Assembly (NCBI GenBank): GCA_922989275.2
Contig: OV277863.1
Coordinates: 21,232,001-21,296,000 of the forward strand
DNA length: 64,000 nucleotides
DNA from: Gari tellinella
Lineage: Eukaryota; Mollusca; Bivalvia; Cardiida; Psammobiidae
Reading direction: 5' to 3'
A program made the position numbers and the translations under genes. This document shows, piece by piece, positions 1 through 10,509 of this stretch (position 1 is its first letter; every line of letters starts with the position of its first letter). A model generated the notes under the pieces. The model was not told the origin of the DNA. It saw only the letters and a program-made list of their open reading frames with translations, and made no database searches.

Positions 1-117
1 GAAAGTAAACCAGAAAGCTTTAGGTTTTACTTTCATTTTGTTGTAAGCTGTCATTTGTCTTTTCATATAATCAATTAGCCTCTTTTGTGGTCGTAATAGA
101 GAGGTTTTTACTGTACA
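1..117. mobile_element. Family C MITE, right half (cut by the window edge)
   Basis: Ends with GTGGTCGTAATAGAGAGG then TTTTTACTGTA, the terminal repeat of family C. An internal arm GAAAGTAAACCAGAAAGCTT is at the window start. Bases 118-513 hold no gene and no recognisable element. Confidence 0.75.
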
Positions 118-555
118 TAGGTACAACAAAAGCCGATATCACGACTACTCTAGGTAAAAGTTTTATGCCAAACTCAGATTGAAAGTAAAGCAGAAATTCA
201 CTCAATGACCTATCAGCCTTAATTTTAGTATTCCTTATGCAGCCTTCAGCATTTAAAATCCCCAGAAATTATACATTAGTTTCAGTTGGCCAGTGGCACG
301 CTCAAGGTTGAGAACTATGACAAGCATACGTCAGTCACGAGTTTTTCACCTTTTAGACATAATATTATTTCATTGATTTATTAGCCAATGGTGACTTAAC
401 GAATTATTGCTATACGAACCCGCAATAAAGGTATATACACAATGGAAACGTAAATCTGTCCTGAAATCTTTCGAAATCGCCATTTATATTTAACCTACGT
501 CAAGTGAAATTCCATTAACCCTTTCACAGCTATTTTTACTATCTGTTTAGCAGAT

Positions 556-1042
556 TTAACCCTTTCATTCTGAATGACGCCTTAACTCTTTGAACCCTAG
601 TCCCGCATATAGGCGTGCTTTTCAAACAGTGTACATGTGAATAGTACACATGTCCTATACAAACAGTGAAGACCCAGATCAGAGGGCTCCGAAAGGAGCC
701 CTCTGATCAGGGTCTTCACTGTTTGTCACAATGCCAAACATTGACAAAAACAACCCTTTAAAGTCAGAAATGGACTTAGATGGAAACTGGAATTGTCCAT
801 TTAAAGTTTCAGGGAGGAAAGAGTAAAATCGTTTTTGCAAACAGTTTGGGTCCTGATCAGACGCCGCGTAACGCGGCGTCTGATCAGGACCCAAACTATT
901 TGACACTCTTATCGATATTTAAGTCATACAAACATAAATCTAACTTTGAAACGTGTCTTGCAGACAACAATACTGAAGCAGACGACAATAAAGCGGTGAA
1001 GGGGTAAAATTCTCCCGAATAATTTGATCATGAAAGGGTTAA
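556..1042. mobile_element. Family B1 MITE (TTAA), interrupted by a B2 MITE
   Basis: TTAACCCTTTCATTCTG at the left and TGATCATGAAAGGGTTAA at the right. The core hairpin is built on GATCAGACGCCGCG arms, followed by AGCAGACGACAATA. It is split at 582-827 by a B2 element, and itself lies inside a third, degenerate element (TTAACCCTTTCACAG at 514 to about 1262). Confidence 0.85.
582..827. mobile_element. Family B2 MITE nested in B1
   Basis: Left end TTAACTCTTTGAACCCTAGT, right end TTTCAGGGAGGAAAGAGT, with hairpin GATCAGAGGGCTCC (its loop AAAG) in the middle. The right TTAA has decayed to TAAA. Confidence 0.85.
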
Positions 1043-1119
1043 TGTCGTCTGCTAAAACGTGTCGTCTGCAATTGTATGCTCATTTCACTATTTGGACGAT
1101 TTGACTAAAGATGCAAACA

Positions 1120-1265
1120 GTGTATGCCCAGATTAGAGAGCTCCTATCGGAGCCCTCCGCCGGTTCTACATTGTTTGTCATTTTGCAATATATAACAAAG
1201 ACCTCCCAATAGTCACTATAGCTAAATGTAAAGTGCAATTGTCCATTTAAAATTTCAGGAGTGAG
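1120..1265. mobile_element. Degenerate B2-like MITE fragment
   Basis: A decayed hairpin with GAGCTCCTATCGGAGCCCTC followed by B2-like ATTGTCCATTTAAAATTTCA. Probably the right part of the outermost element that begins at 514. Confidence 0.55.
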
Positions 1266-1370
1266 TGGCTTTTAAATGAATGCGAATCGTTTACGTGTCA
1301 TTGACGAAATATTGTATTGTAGTTAAGGGTTATTTCTGTTTAGGAAGAGATTGAGTATATTAATACTTAC

Positions 1371-1637
1371 ACCTATGAGCATGCATTTTATCTTGTAACA
1401 GGAACCACAACAGCCTAGCAGGGTAATTATACACAGCCCAAGTCCGAAAAATATAAAGCCCAGCGCAACGGGTAACAGGATGTCCGTTAGGTCGAAATCG
1501 GAGAGATCCACAGTCCCGAACCCGGAACTACTGGCCGACTGTTCTAGGCTCTCCTTCACAGAATCCACATATTTGTCAACGATATCTGTTCCAAATCTGA
1601 GGAACAGGCCAAGCCCAAAAAAGACCAAACCAATTGT
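1371..1637 (-). CDS. Tetraspanin, second coding exon (TM1 end, small loop, TM2)
   Basis: A 267-bp exon of 89 codons, phase 0 at both ends, with a TTTCAG acceptor and a GTAAGT donor. It begins TIGLVFFGLGLFLRFG (end of TM1), followed by a small extracellular loop (DIVDKYVDSV... SGFGTVDLSDFDLTD) and TM2 (ILLPVALGFIFFGLGLCIIT). It ends LLGCCGSCYKIKCML-I-G. The GCCG motif after TM2 is the tetraspanin hallmark. TM3, the large CCG loop and TM4 are not in the window and must lie left of position 1. Intron 1 is 4.6 kb and is filled with MITEs. The specific tetraspanin subfamily cannot be decided from this part. Confidence 0.87.
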
Positions 1638-1738
1638 CTGAAATGAAATAATAAAAATAACATGCGATAAGTCAATTATAAACCAAGATGTGTTAACCCC
1701 TTCACTACAGTGACGTCATCAGCTTTAAACAGCTGTCG

Positions 1739-1939
1739 TACAGTGGAGAATGTGTTATTCTTTCCCAATAAACGCGTTTACGCTAAAACCCGGCGTCTGA
1801 TCAGGCTCCAAACTGTTTGCCACCAAGATAAACATGAAATATCAGAATTGTCTAAAAGTTGTTCTTTTCTTCGTTTTAGTGCTTTGCGTTTGCGTACGTT
1901 TGCGTTTAAAGGGGAAAGAATAACAGATTCTCCACTGTA
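1739..1939 (+). mobile_element. Family A MITE with half of its hairpin deleted
   Basis: Ends CAGTGGAGAATGTG / GATTCTCCACTG with TA flanks. Only one arm (CCCGGCGTCTGATCAGGCTC) of the central hairpin remains. It lies upstream of tetraspanin exon 2, within intron 1. Confidence 0.9.
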
Positions 1940-2662
1940 TGCTTTTATTTCTCAACTTTAAAATTTAGGTATTTGACTTAATTAAGTACAGGTATATGTT
2001 ATATAAAACTGAGTGCCAAAATGTTTGGACCTAGGTCAAACGGCGCATCAGGCGGCGTCTGATCAGAACCCAAAGTGTAAACAAATAAATGGGCAACCAA
2101 AATGACAACTAGTTGTAGCTTTAAGCAAGAAATAAAATGCAGAAACTTCCTAAAAAAAGTATGCTCTTCTTTTGCTCTTGATTTAGCAATCACATGTCTT
2201 TGAGGTATTTGTGCATCTTAAAAGAATAATCACTTTACACCAGTTTTACTGTTGCATAGTGGCATACGATTATTTATTTTCTTTGTGCCAACATAAGCAT
2301 AAAACGATTGTCTAGACTTATCTCCGTAACAGACAAATATAGACAGTATACTCGATAGATAATCCATTTCTCCACCGTCTAATAGTGTTTTCTCGTTTTC
2401 TATATAGACACGAATGAAAAACGACGTTCTTCATTCGTGTCGTTCTTCATTCGTGTAATAGATCTACAGTTAAAAGGGGTTGTTTTTTTACTCAAGTATA
2501 TTATGTTCATAGCAGAGGATCAGACTGGGATTCAAATTGTTTGAAAATTCAGACACAAATAAATCGTCAAAAGTTTCAAAACACCTTTATCCTCTACATT
2601 TTTTTGCACTGAGTTTGCGTTTAGTTTCACTAACTCTTTCCCTGCCAAGTTTTACCGTCTGC

Positions 2663-2870
2663 TTTAACCCTCTTACCGCCAAAATATCGTCTGTATTGGT
2701 AGTGTCGTCTTCAATATTTCTAAAGTCAGCTTTAGGGCTGTTTTGACTGAAGAAATGTCGAAACGAGTGTCAAACAGTTTGGATCCTGATCAGACGCCGC
2801 GATACGCGGCGTCTGACCAGGGTCCGAACTGTTTGCAAAGTCGCCTTTTGTCGCCGTTGCAGCGAAAGAT
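2663..2870. mobile_element. Degenerate B1 MITE
   Basis: TTTAACCCTCTTACCGCC start and hairpin arms GGATCCTGATCAGACGCCGC / GCGGCGTCTGACCAGGGTCC. The right end has decayed to GCAGCGAAAGATTT. The neighbouring stretch 1940-2662 has only a single hairpin arm pair near 2030-2080 and an ATTCGTGTCGTTCTTCATTC direct repeat near 2410-2455. Confidence 0.75.
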
Positions 2871-3074
2871 TTGAAGTGGAAAATAATATTATGTCTTTGC
2901 CATTGTTTACACGTATTATTATATGAACAGTGGCAAAACTGTTTGTCACTCACAATAAAATAAATCGCTGAAAATTTCAAGAAGGTATATTTTTCTACAT
3001 TTTCTTGAATTGCGTTCGCGTTTCATTTGCGTTTGTATACGTGGAAATAATAGCGTCTTCTACACGGTATCAGA

Positions 3075-3614
3075 TACAGTGGAGAATGTGTTATTCTTTC
3101 CCAATAAACGCGTTGTACTGAATCTTATTAAATTAACAATTTTTGCGATTCGATGGCAATTCGCTTGCAATTCGATGGCAATTCGCTTGCGATTCAAAGT
3201 ACTAACTTTACCCTCGGGTAAGTTTTCTTGAATGGTGTATCTCACAAATGTTCGCAAATATGCCTTCGTTATTTTTTTCGATTCCATTTTTGTCACAACC
3301 ACTTCGGAAAATTCGCGTAAAAATAGTCAAACGTAGTATTTGTTTTTTGAAGCGAGCGATTCGATGGCAATTCGATGGCAATTCGCTTGCCATTATCAAT
3401 TTAATTTAATAAGGTTCAGTACAAAAAAAACTAATATTTACCATACAAACAGTTTGGAGCCAGATCAGACGCCGGGTAACCCGGCGTCTGATCAGGCTCC
3501 AAACTGTTTGCCACCAAGATAAACATGAATTATCAGAATTGTCTAAAAGTTGTTCTTTTCTACGTTTTAGTGCTTTGCGTTTAAACGGGAAAGAATAACA
3601 CATTCTCCACTGTA
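3075..3614 (+). mobile_element. Family A MITE interrupted by another MITE
   Basis: Left end CAGTGGAGAATGTGTTATTC at 3077 and right end ATTCTCCACTGTA at 3614. After ACGCGT it is broken by a 310-bp insertion (3114-3423) and resumes with AAACTAATATTTACC and the standard hairpin. Confidence 0.9.
3114..3423. mobile_element. 310-bp MITE with TGTACTGAA ends, nested in family A
   Basis: Inverted ends TGTACTGAATCTTATTAAAT and the complement of ATTTAATAAGGTTCAGTACA (one mismatch). The inner sequence repeats GATTCGATGGCAATTCGC several times near both ends. Confidence 0.9.
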
Positions 3615-3745
3615 AGTATGACTTCCAATAGTTCAACCAGTCTTTACAGATATAGAAAGTCTGCAACTGTCAGCTATTCCATCCAATAGAACATTGATAG
3701 ATTTTCATGTCAGTAACAAATTAGATTGTCTGGGCGAATTGTTAA

Positions 3746-4190
3746 TACAGATGAGAAAACCTTATTCTTTCCCCGTTTAACCCTTTCACATTCACCAAGA
3801 CGTCATAAAGAGCTTGATCCTGGGATCAAAACTGTTTGAAATTACGTCAATTATACTGCCTTGAATCTAACTTTAAAAAAAACGACATATCAGGCAACAA
3901 TATTGAAGCAGACGACAATATGGCGGTGAATGGATAAAAATCACACGATAAATTTGATCATGAAAGGGTTAAACGATACTAAATACAAAGACAATGCAAT
4001 AAAATGTACATAATAACAGGGTTTAACAAGGATTTACGAGTTTTTTTTAATATGAGGCGCAAACATTTTGGAGCATGACCAAACGCCGGATGACCCGTTT
4101 TCTAATCCGGCTTCAAACTATTTACAATGGACATAATGCTTTTAGCATGCAGGCGTTTTATTTTGAAAATAAGTATGTATCTCCGCTTTA
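3746..4190 (+). mobile_element. Degenerate family A MITE interrupted by a B1 MITE
   Basis: The left end decayed to TACAGATGAGAAAACCTTAT, then TTCTTTCCCCGT. A B1 element is inserted at the TTTAA that follows. The A sequence resumes at ACGATACTAAATACAAAG and includes a decayed hairpin near 4060-4125. Confidence 0.75.
3777..3972. mobile_element. B1 MITE with intact TTAA flanks, nested in family A
   Basis: TTAACCCTTTCACATTC at the left and GATCATGAAAGGGTTAA at the right. The hairpin is decayed, leaving GATCCTGGGATCAAAACTGT. Confidence 0.85.
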
Positions 4191-4318
4191 TCGCTCAAAC
4201 AGTAGACATGATGATAGTGTTATAGACAGGGACATTTAAAAAAGGAAGAAAGCAAACCAGAAAGCCCATAAGGAAATACATGTATCTGCTGTAACTTCAC
4301 CATTCTTTAACCAGTCAT

Positions 4319-4566
4319 ATAGTGGAAAATGTGTTATTCTTTCCCAATAAACGCGTTTACGCTAAAACTATTATTTACAATACTAACAGTTTGGAGCCAG
4401 ATCAGACGCCGGGAAACCCGGCGTCTGATCAGGCTCCAAACTGTTTGCCACTAAGATAAACATGAATTATCAGAATTGTCTAAAGGTTGTTCTATCTACG
4501 TTTTAGTGCTTTGCGTTTGCGTACGTTTGCGTTTAAACGGGAAAGAATAACAGATTCTCCACTGTA
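4319..4566 (+). mobile_element. Family A MITE
   Basis: Left end TAGTGGAAAATGTGTTATTC, right end AGATTCTCCACTGTA, with an intact hairpin GATCAGACGCCGGG/CCCGGCGTCTGATC at 4400-4432. From 4567 to 5796 nothing coding is seen; there is one E-like fragment (5130-5265) and short hairpin remnants near 5410-5460 and 5560-5600. Confidence 0.92.
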
Positions 4567-5796
4567 CGATCTGCATGAGGTTCTGGAAAAGTCATTTTAG
4601 ATTTCTTTACCCTATTAAGAAGAGTTTGATAAATGTTTCATCCATGTGACCTCGATACATCTTGTTAATTATTATGACAAACCAATATAACAATTGAAAG
4701 AGTGAATTCGAAGCAGCATAGACTTTCAATAGACGCCGAGTTACATGGGACCTGATCACTATCTAAACTGCCAGGCGATATACATAATTATATGACTATC
4801 TATGGAACGAATTTTGGTTAACATCTGTATATTCAAAATTAATACTTTATATTTAGGTTTTAGATCAATTAAGAAAATTTTAAATAAACGTGCACTTTCC
4901 CAACTAATGACCTCCCTATTTGTATGTATATTTACTATTTGTTTAATTGTTAATGCTTTCCACGGTAGTGGACCTTATACATGTTTATTTCAAAGTTTCA
5001 AAGTTTTAAAGATTGACCTTCTGTATACTGAATCAAGCAATTAACAGAACATTAACCCCGATGATAATGTACCGGTGGTAGATTAGTTTGTGTGTATACA
5101 AGTACACTTAATAGAATATAAGGAATACACTGGATGTTCGTCGAACATATGTAACCCGATCTCAACTTAGTCGAACTTATCCGTATTTCAAAGTTCTAAT
5201 GTGGTTTGGCCATATATATCTTTGAAATACGGGTATGTCCGACTTTAAGCGGGCACAGGGTTGACTGTGTTTTGTCAAATGAGAGCTAAGATTGGTTATT
5301 TCTTTTCTAATGGTGAAGTTTTAGTTTACCGTTAACCAATGCCTTTCGATGGGAAAAATGATATACTACGATTGTCCGCTTTTGCTAAAAAATATCATCT
5401 GATTTTCAAACAGCTTTGATCCAGATGAGACGCATCTCAACTGGATTAAAACAGTCTGCAGGGCGTATCACACATCGTTAATGGAGCGCCAAAATCAGCT
5501 GAAAACTTCATCCATAGCTTGTTTTCAGTATTGAAGACAGATGGTTACTGAAAGCATTCTGTAAGTAAAGCAGAAAGCTCCTTATGGAGCATTCTACTTT
5601 ACATTCAGCCTGTTTTAAGCTACAAGCCGCTATGGTGTATGAAACATTTCTTGTAACGTATATTCTTCACTGTATAAAGCAGAACTATTTTCTTTAGAGC
5701 AGGAATCAATTTAAGGCGTAAAAATGCATATTTATAGAGTAATGGGTTAAGTACTAAAACACTACTATGCAGTGCATGCACAATATCCAAAACATG

Positions 5797-6240
5797 TAAA
5801 ATCACTCTATTACGACCACTTAACTGTGTTTATCAATGGTGTTTCTGACAGGTGACTGCTTAACCCTTTACCCAATAGCCGCTTTTTAGTTTTGAAAACA
5901 TGTGACCACTTCAAGCAGGTTGAAAGTAAAGCAGAATGTGCCTTAAGGCACATTCTGCTTTACTTTCAGCCTGCTTTAAGCTATTATCTATTATCTGCTA
6001 GAATATAGAAAATACTTATTTTCATACATTTTCATGACTGTATAAATTGGAACTATTTTCTTCAATGTAAGCATAAATTACATGTGCTAAAAGGCGCTTC
6101 TATGAGGTAAAGGGTTAAAGCAATGTGACAGTAAAACAGAAAGCTCATGTAGGAGCTTTCTGTTTTACTGTCTCCTTGTTTTAAGCTTTATACACTCACT
6201 TATCCTTCTTTTTAGTGTCTATAATAGAGAGGTATATGTA
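5797..6240. mobile_element. Family C MITE interrupted by a B3 MITE, abutting the tetraspanin splice donor
   Basis: Starts GTAAAATCACTCTATTACGA and ends TATAATAGAGAGGTATATGT. Hairpin ACAGAAAGCTCATG/AGGAGCTTTCTGT. The outer end overlaps the sixth base of the tetraspanin intron (donor at 6245). Confidence 0.85.
5860..6117. mobile_element. Family B3 MITE with TTAA flanks, nested in family C
   Basis: TTAACCCTTTACCCAATAGC at the left and GAGGTAAAGGGTTAA at the right. A strong hairpin has GAAAGTAAAGCAGAATGTGC arms around CTTAAG, followed by CATGACTGTATAAATTGGAA. Confidence 0.92.
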
Positions 6241-6245
6241 CTTAC

Positions 6246-6305
6246 CAGAAAGAATAAGTTGACTATCACAAGAAATACGACACAGCACGTCGATAAACCG
6301 CCCAT
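6246..6305 (-). CDS. Tetraspanin, first coding exon (N-terminus and start of TM1)
   Basis: ATG at 6305-6303, then 20 codons reading MGGLSTCCVVFLVIVNLFFL, ending in phase 0 at a consensus GTAAGT donor. A short cytoplasmic head with cysteines (likely palmitoylation sites, as in this family) running into a hydrophobic segment with NLFFL is typical of tetraspanins. The next exon continues TM1 in phase. Tetraspanins are four-pass membrane organisers. A family C MITE begins about 5 bp into the intron. Upstream (6306-6540) no promoter motif is evident, and a TTAA MITE lies at 6544-6746. The start is chosen because it is the only ATG that gives a compact head before TM1. Confidence 0.75.
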
Positions 6306-6543
6306 TGTCCTGTCTCTATGTCTCCCAATAAATACTGACGAATTCTCCTGAATTCCCTCTTCTCACATTTATCCGCCTGGACACTTACAGACTTTTTCAC
6401 TTTTTCCTTGACACGCTGTGTCTTTTCCTTGTTTGAATATTGAATCAGCCAGGAAGCTATTTTCCCCACTCTTGTCCTCTAGCGTCAGTTAGTTTATAAC
6501 ACTGGCAAGTATCCTGTCTACCTATGAATCAAAAACTCGTTTT

Positions 6544-6746
6544 TTAACCCTTTTAATCCCTGTGAATAGTCTGCTTTAGCATTGTCATCTGCATTTTATT
6601 CAATATTTAATTTACAAATGTTGACTGACTTAACATCGGTACGAGTGTAAGAGTTTAAATCCAGATCAGACGCAAAGTTACTCGACCTCTGATCTGGACA
6701 CAAACTGATTGAAAATGGATGCCATGTTTGACAGTAAAATGGTTAA
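6544..6746. mobile_element. Degenerate B1 MITE upstream of the tetraspanin start
   Basis: TTAA at both ends with AACCCTTTTAATCC and GTAAAATGGTTAA, and a decayed hairpin GATCAGACGC..CGACCTCTGATC. Confidence 0.7.
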
Positions 6747-6787
6747 AATATGTCTCTAATCTTCCCTAACGATGCTTTTCTTTCATT

Positions 6788-7019
6788 TACAGTGGTGAAT
6801 ACGTTATTCTTTCCCATTTAAAGGCAAACAAATTGCAAAAAGATATAGAACATGTCACCTTTTAGACATTTCTAACACTTTGTTTTAATCTGAGTGACAA
6901 ACAGTTTGGAGTCTGATCAGATGCCGGGTAACCCGGCGTCTGCTCTGGTTCCAAACTGTTTGCGATGGAAATAATGGTTTTAGCGTTTATTGGGTAAAAA
7001 TAACATCTTCTCCACTGTA
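6788..7019 (-). mobile_element. Family A MITE (reverse orientation)
   Basis: Ends CAGTGGTGAATACGTTATTC and TCTTCTCCACTGTA, hairpin with arms CCAGATCAGA-type/GCCGGGTAACCCGGC. From 7020 to 7803 there are only decayed B1- and A-like pieces (hairpins near 7435-7475 and 7575-7640, A-like right end near 7755-7785). Confidence 0.85.
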
Positions 7020-7803
7020 AGAATTACACACGTCAATGCTCCTTAAAAGTTGTTCTCACAATGAAAACAAATATTTACAATGCCCAAACCCAGTGTCCTT
7101 GTTTAAATTACCCTAAAACCCTTACAATGCGATTGGCGGCTTCATTGACATGTGAAAATAGTTTTAATCCAGACCAAATGCCAAGTAAATCTTCGTCAGA
7201 CCAGGACCTAAGCTCTATTACATTCGCAGCAGCGTTTCTTCAGTGAAAATTTCCGTAACTTTGAACTTAATGAAAGCTTGCAGAGACAAATTTCAAGCAG
7301 ACAATGTTCTTGTATAGTAGTATAGGTAGTCATTTATTTCCGCATGGTATTCGCTGGTAGCAAACCTTTACCGTCTAAGCTAAGCATTACATGTCGATGA
7401 GTCAACTTCACTGCCCTTGAAACAGGTTGGATCCATATCAAACGCCGATGAAGTCGGCCTCTGATCAGGCTCCAAACTGTTTGACACTCGTACTTATAAT
7501 TCTAATGTCGAAGACGTTAATATTTCCTTATAGACGCATTCTCCGAGAAAAAGATATTGAATTGAATATTATGCAAACAGCTTGGAGCCAGATCCGACGC
7601 CGGGTCAAACACCGTGTTACATGTACCCGGCGCCGATTAGGCTTAAAACTGTTTTGTTAAGATGTAAATGAGTCGTCGACATTTTCAAAGCGCTATCACT
7701 TCCAAAATGTCCATTTCACTGTATTTGCGTTTAGTTTCGTTTGGGATGGAAAAGAAATAACGTCTTCTCCAATCTCCACCGTATGTCTAATACTGATACA
7801 TGG

Positions 7804-8042
7804 ACAGTGGAGAATCTGTTATTCTTTCCCGTTTAAACGCAAACGAAACGCAAAATCGCATTGAAAATAGTTAACTTTTTCATAATTCTGAAAGTTGATT
7901 TTAAGCTTGATGACAAACAGTCTTGAGCCTGATCAGACGCCGGGTTACCCGGCGTCTGATCTGGCTCCAAACTGTTTGCATTGGAAATAAAAGAATTAGC
8001 GTAAACGCGTTTATTGGGAAAGAATAACGTTTTCTCCACTGA
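7804..8042 (-). mobile_element. Family A MITE (reverse orientation)
   Basis: Ends ACAGTGGAGAATCTGTTATT and GTTTTCTCCACTGA, with intact hairpin at 7930-7966 and ACGCGTTTATTGGGAAAGAA near the right end. Confidence 0.92.
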
Positions 8043-8226
8043 ATCTAATTATTCAAAAATGCAGACGACAAATTATCAGAGTTCTATATGACAGAGAACG
8101 AGTAGGCCCTGAACTATATTCCTGTAAAGAATCTCACAAGAAGCACACTATGTCCACCTATATGGAATAAACATTCCGACTACTAACCAATATCGGAAAC
8201 TATCATTACATATAATATTATACTAC

Positions 8227-8712
8227 TCTTGAGAAGACAATATTATTTCCCCGTTAACCTTTTCATGCCAAAATTGTTCGGGAGATTTTTACCCCTTCAT
8301 CGCTTTATTGTCGTCTGCTTCAATATTGTCTGCATATATTTTCAAAGTTAATTTTAAGGCTACAGTGTGACTGAAGAAATTTCAGAGTGAGTGCAAAACA
8401 GTTTGGATCCTGATCAGACGCCACGTTACGCGGTGTCTGATCAGGATCAAAACTGTTTTTTCAAACGCACTTTTAAGCGTCATTGAGAGCGAAAGGGTTA
8501 AATAAAGGGACACATGCAATAACATGTAGAAAATGAAATAACAACTTTTTTAAAAATTGTTTAAGTTTTAAAATGAAAAGCTAACAGTTTTGAGCCTGAT
8601 CAGACGCCGGGTTACCCGGCGTCTGATCAGGCTCAAACGGTTTGCTATTGAGAAAAAAACAGTTTTAGCATACACGCGTTTATTAGTAGAGAATAACGTC
8701 ATACCCACTGTA
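8227..8712 (-). mobile_element. Family A MITE interrupted by a B1 MITE
   Basis: Decayed left end (GAGAAGACAATATTATTTCC), B1 insertion at 8254-8501, then A sequence resumes (ACACATGCAATAACATGTAG), hairpin at 8590-8635 and right end ACCCACTGTA. Confidence 0.8.
8254..8501. mobile_element. B1 MITE with TTAA flanks, nested in family A
   Basis: TTAACCTTTTCATGCC at the left, GAGAGCGAAAGGGTTAA at the right, hairpin GGATCCTGATCAGACGCCAC/GCGGTGTCTGATCAGGATC. It is inserted at the same CCCGTTTAA site of family A as the element at 3777. Confidence 0.88.
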
Positions 8713-9027
8713 GAATAATTACTCCTGTTGATACTGTCAACTACGGTTATATTTGTATTTCGGATATTCCTTCACCTATTTTCTCATTCAGCCGGCGTGT
8801 GTTTGTTTTCGGGGGAATATGTCACCATGACCTACGCTGATTGGCGTAATCTGTAAAGCAAAATATACTATAGATTAATTATATCTAGCGAAGGACAGGT
8901 TGATAATAAAACTATGATACACACTTACGTAAAATTTTATAACCTTGTGTTAACCATGTATTGTACACATTATAATGAAAAAAGAGGATTAACAAATTAG
9001 ATGTTTTAAGATGGTCTGCTTACAACC

Positions 9028-9207
9028 AAAGTAAAACCTCTCTATTACGACCACTAAATTAATCGTTAATTAGCACGTGTTTAATGCAGGTGACTGCTGA
9101 AAGCAAGATGGACGTAAAATAGAAAACGCCTTTACGTTCACCTTTCTTTAAGCTGTCACCTGTCTTTTATACAGTCATTTAGCCCTGTTTATAGAGGTTT
9201 TACTGTA
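9028..9207. mobile_element. Family C MITE
   Basis: GTAAAACCTCTCTATTACGA at the left and ATAGAGGTTTTACTGTA at the right. Inner arms are GCAGGTGACTGCTGAAAGCA and a CTTTAAGCTGTCACCTGTC block. Before it, 8713-9027 shows nothing recognisable. Confidence 0.88.
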
Positions 9208-9250
9208 GTCATTTGCTTGTTATGTATTGATGGCATAACGTTAATACAAG

Positions 9251-9452
9251 TACAGTAAAACCTCTCTATTACGACCACTAAAATGTGTTAATTATCAGGT
9301 GTTTACGACAGGTGACTGCTAATAGCAAGGTGACAGTTAAACAGAAAGCTCCTTGAGGATATTTACATCCATCTTGCTTTAAGCTGGCATCTGCCGTTTA
9401 TACAATCAAAAGCATTCGTTCTAGTGGTTCGTAATAGAGAGGTTTTACTGTA
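9251..9452. mobile_element. Family C MITE
   Basis: Both ends intact: CAGTAAAACCTCTCTATTAC and GTAATAGAGAGGTTTTACTG with TA flanks. 44 bp from the preceding C copy. 9453-9887 holds only a half hairpin near 9470-9500. Confidence 0.92.
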
Positions 9453-9887
9453 CGTGTATCAGATTGGTTTCGATCCTGATTAGACACCGGGTCTAAACTG
9501 TTTGCAAAATGTCAGTGACTTATAAACACAGCGAAACTCTTTGTCGATATATTCGATTTCTCTAAACGAATGTTGTGAAAAGTGATACCAGTTTTAAGTG
9601 GCTGAAAGGAGATATTCTAATAGCTGAAAATAATTTGTTTGAACTTGAAAAGTGCGTTGAGAAAATGTTTTGATTTCATGATAGGTTTTTTCTTGCACAT
9701 TGTGGTTGCGTCAAACAATCTCATATCGGAAATGTGAATGCGTATTAATTTCCACATCGAACTTTGTTTGAACTCGATTTGACGCTAGTGTTTATATCGT
9801 ATACATTTTGAAAAATAAACGTGGATAGTTCGAAAAGGTTTTTAATTAAATCGTGCGTGTAGTGATCATCTGTGGGTTTGATCCACA

Positions 9888-10164
9888 TACAGTGGAGAAA
9901 ACGATATTTTCCCCAATAAACGCGTTTACGCTAATTCTATTATTTCCAATGCAAACAGTTTGGAGCCAGATCAGACGCCGGGTAACCCGGCGTCTGATCA
10001 GGCTTCAAAATACCCGGCGTCTGATCTGGCTCCAAACTGCTTGCCATCCAGGTTAAAATCATCATTCAGAATTGTGAAAAAAGTGTCATTTTTTGCATTT
10101 TAGTACAATGCGTTTGCGTTTCGTTTGCGTTTAAACGGGAAAGAATAACGTATTCCCCACTGTA
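9888..10164 (+). mobile_element. Family A MITE with three hairpin arms
   Basis: Ends CAGTGGAGAAAACGATATTT and ATTCCCCACTGTA. The hairpin region carries an extra third arm (CCCGGCGTCTGATCTGGCTC at 10013-10032). Confidence 0.9.
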
Positions 10165-10259
10165 CACATCTAAGGCGATGGTTGGATAGAGCGCTACAGG
10201 GAAGAAGATGTTAAAGTTATTTCCATTTCAAACGCAAACGAAACGCAGACGCATTGCAA

Positions 10260-10509
10260 TACAGTGGAGAATCTGTTATTCTTTCCCAATAAACGCGTTT
10301 ACGCTAAAACTATTATTAGCAGTGCAAACAGTTTGGAGCCAGATCAGACGCCGGGTAACCCGGCGTCTGATCAGGTTCCAAACTGTTTGCCACCAAGATA
10401 AACAAGAATTATCAGAATAGTCCAAAAATTGTTCTTTTCTACGTTTTAGTGCTTTGCGTTTGCGTACGTTTGCGTTTAAACGGGAAAGAATAACAGATTC
10501 TCCACTGTA
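10260..10509 (+). mobile_element. Family A MITE
   Basis: Ends CAGTGGAGAATCTGTTATTC and GATTCTCCACTGTA, with intact hairpin at 10340-10375. An A-like right-end remnant (CAAACGCAAACGAAACGCAG) precedes it at 10229-10258. The stretch 10510-10841 has two decayed hairpins (10570-10600, 10670-10735). Confidence 0.93.

Noticed and set aside
6266..6469. 67-codon minus-strand frame overlapping the tetraspanin start
   Set aside because: Its frame differs from the tetraspanin exon that continues in phase into exon 2 with a proper donor; its charged lysine-rich content matches nothing I recognise.
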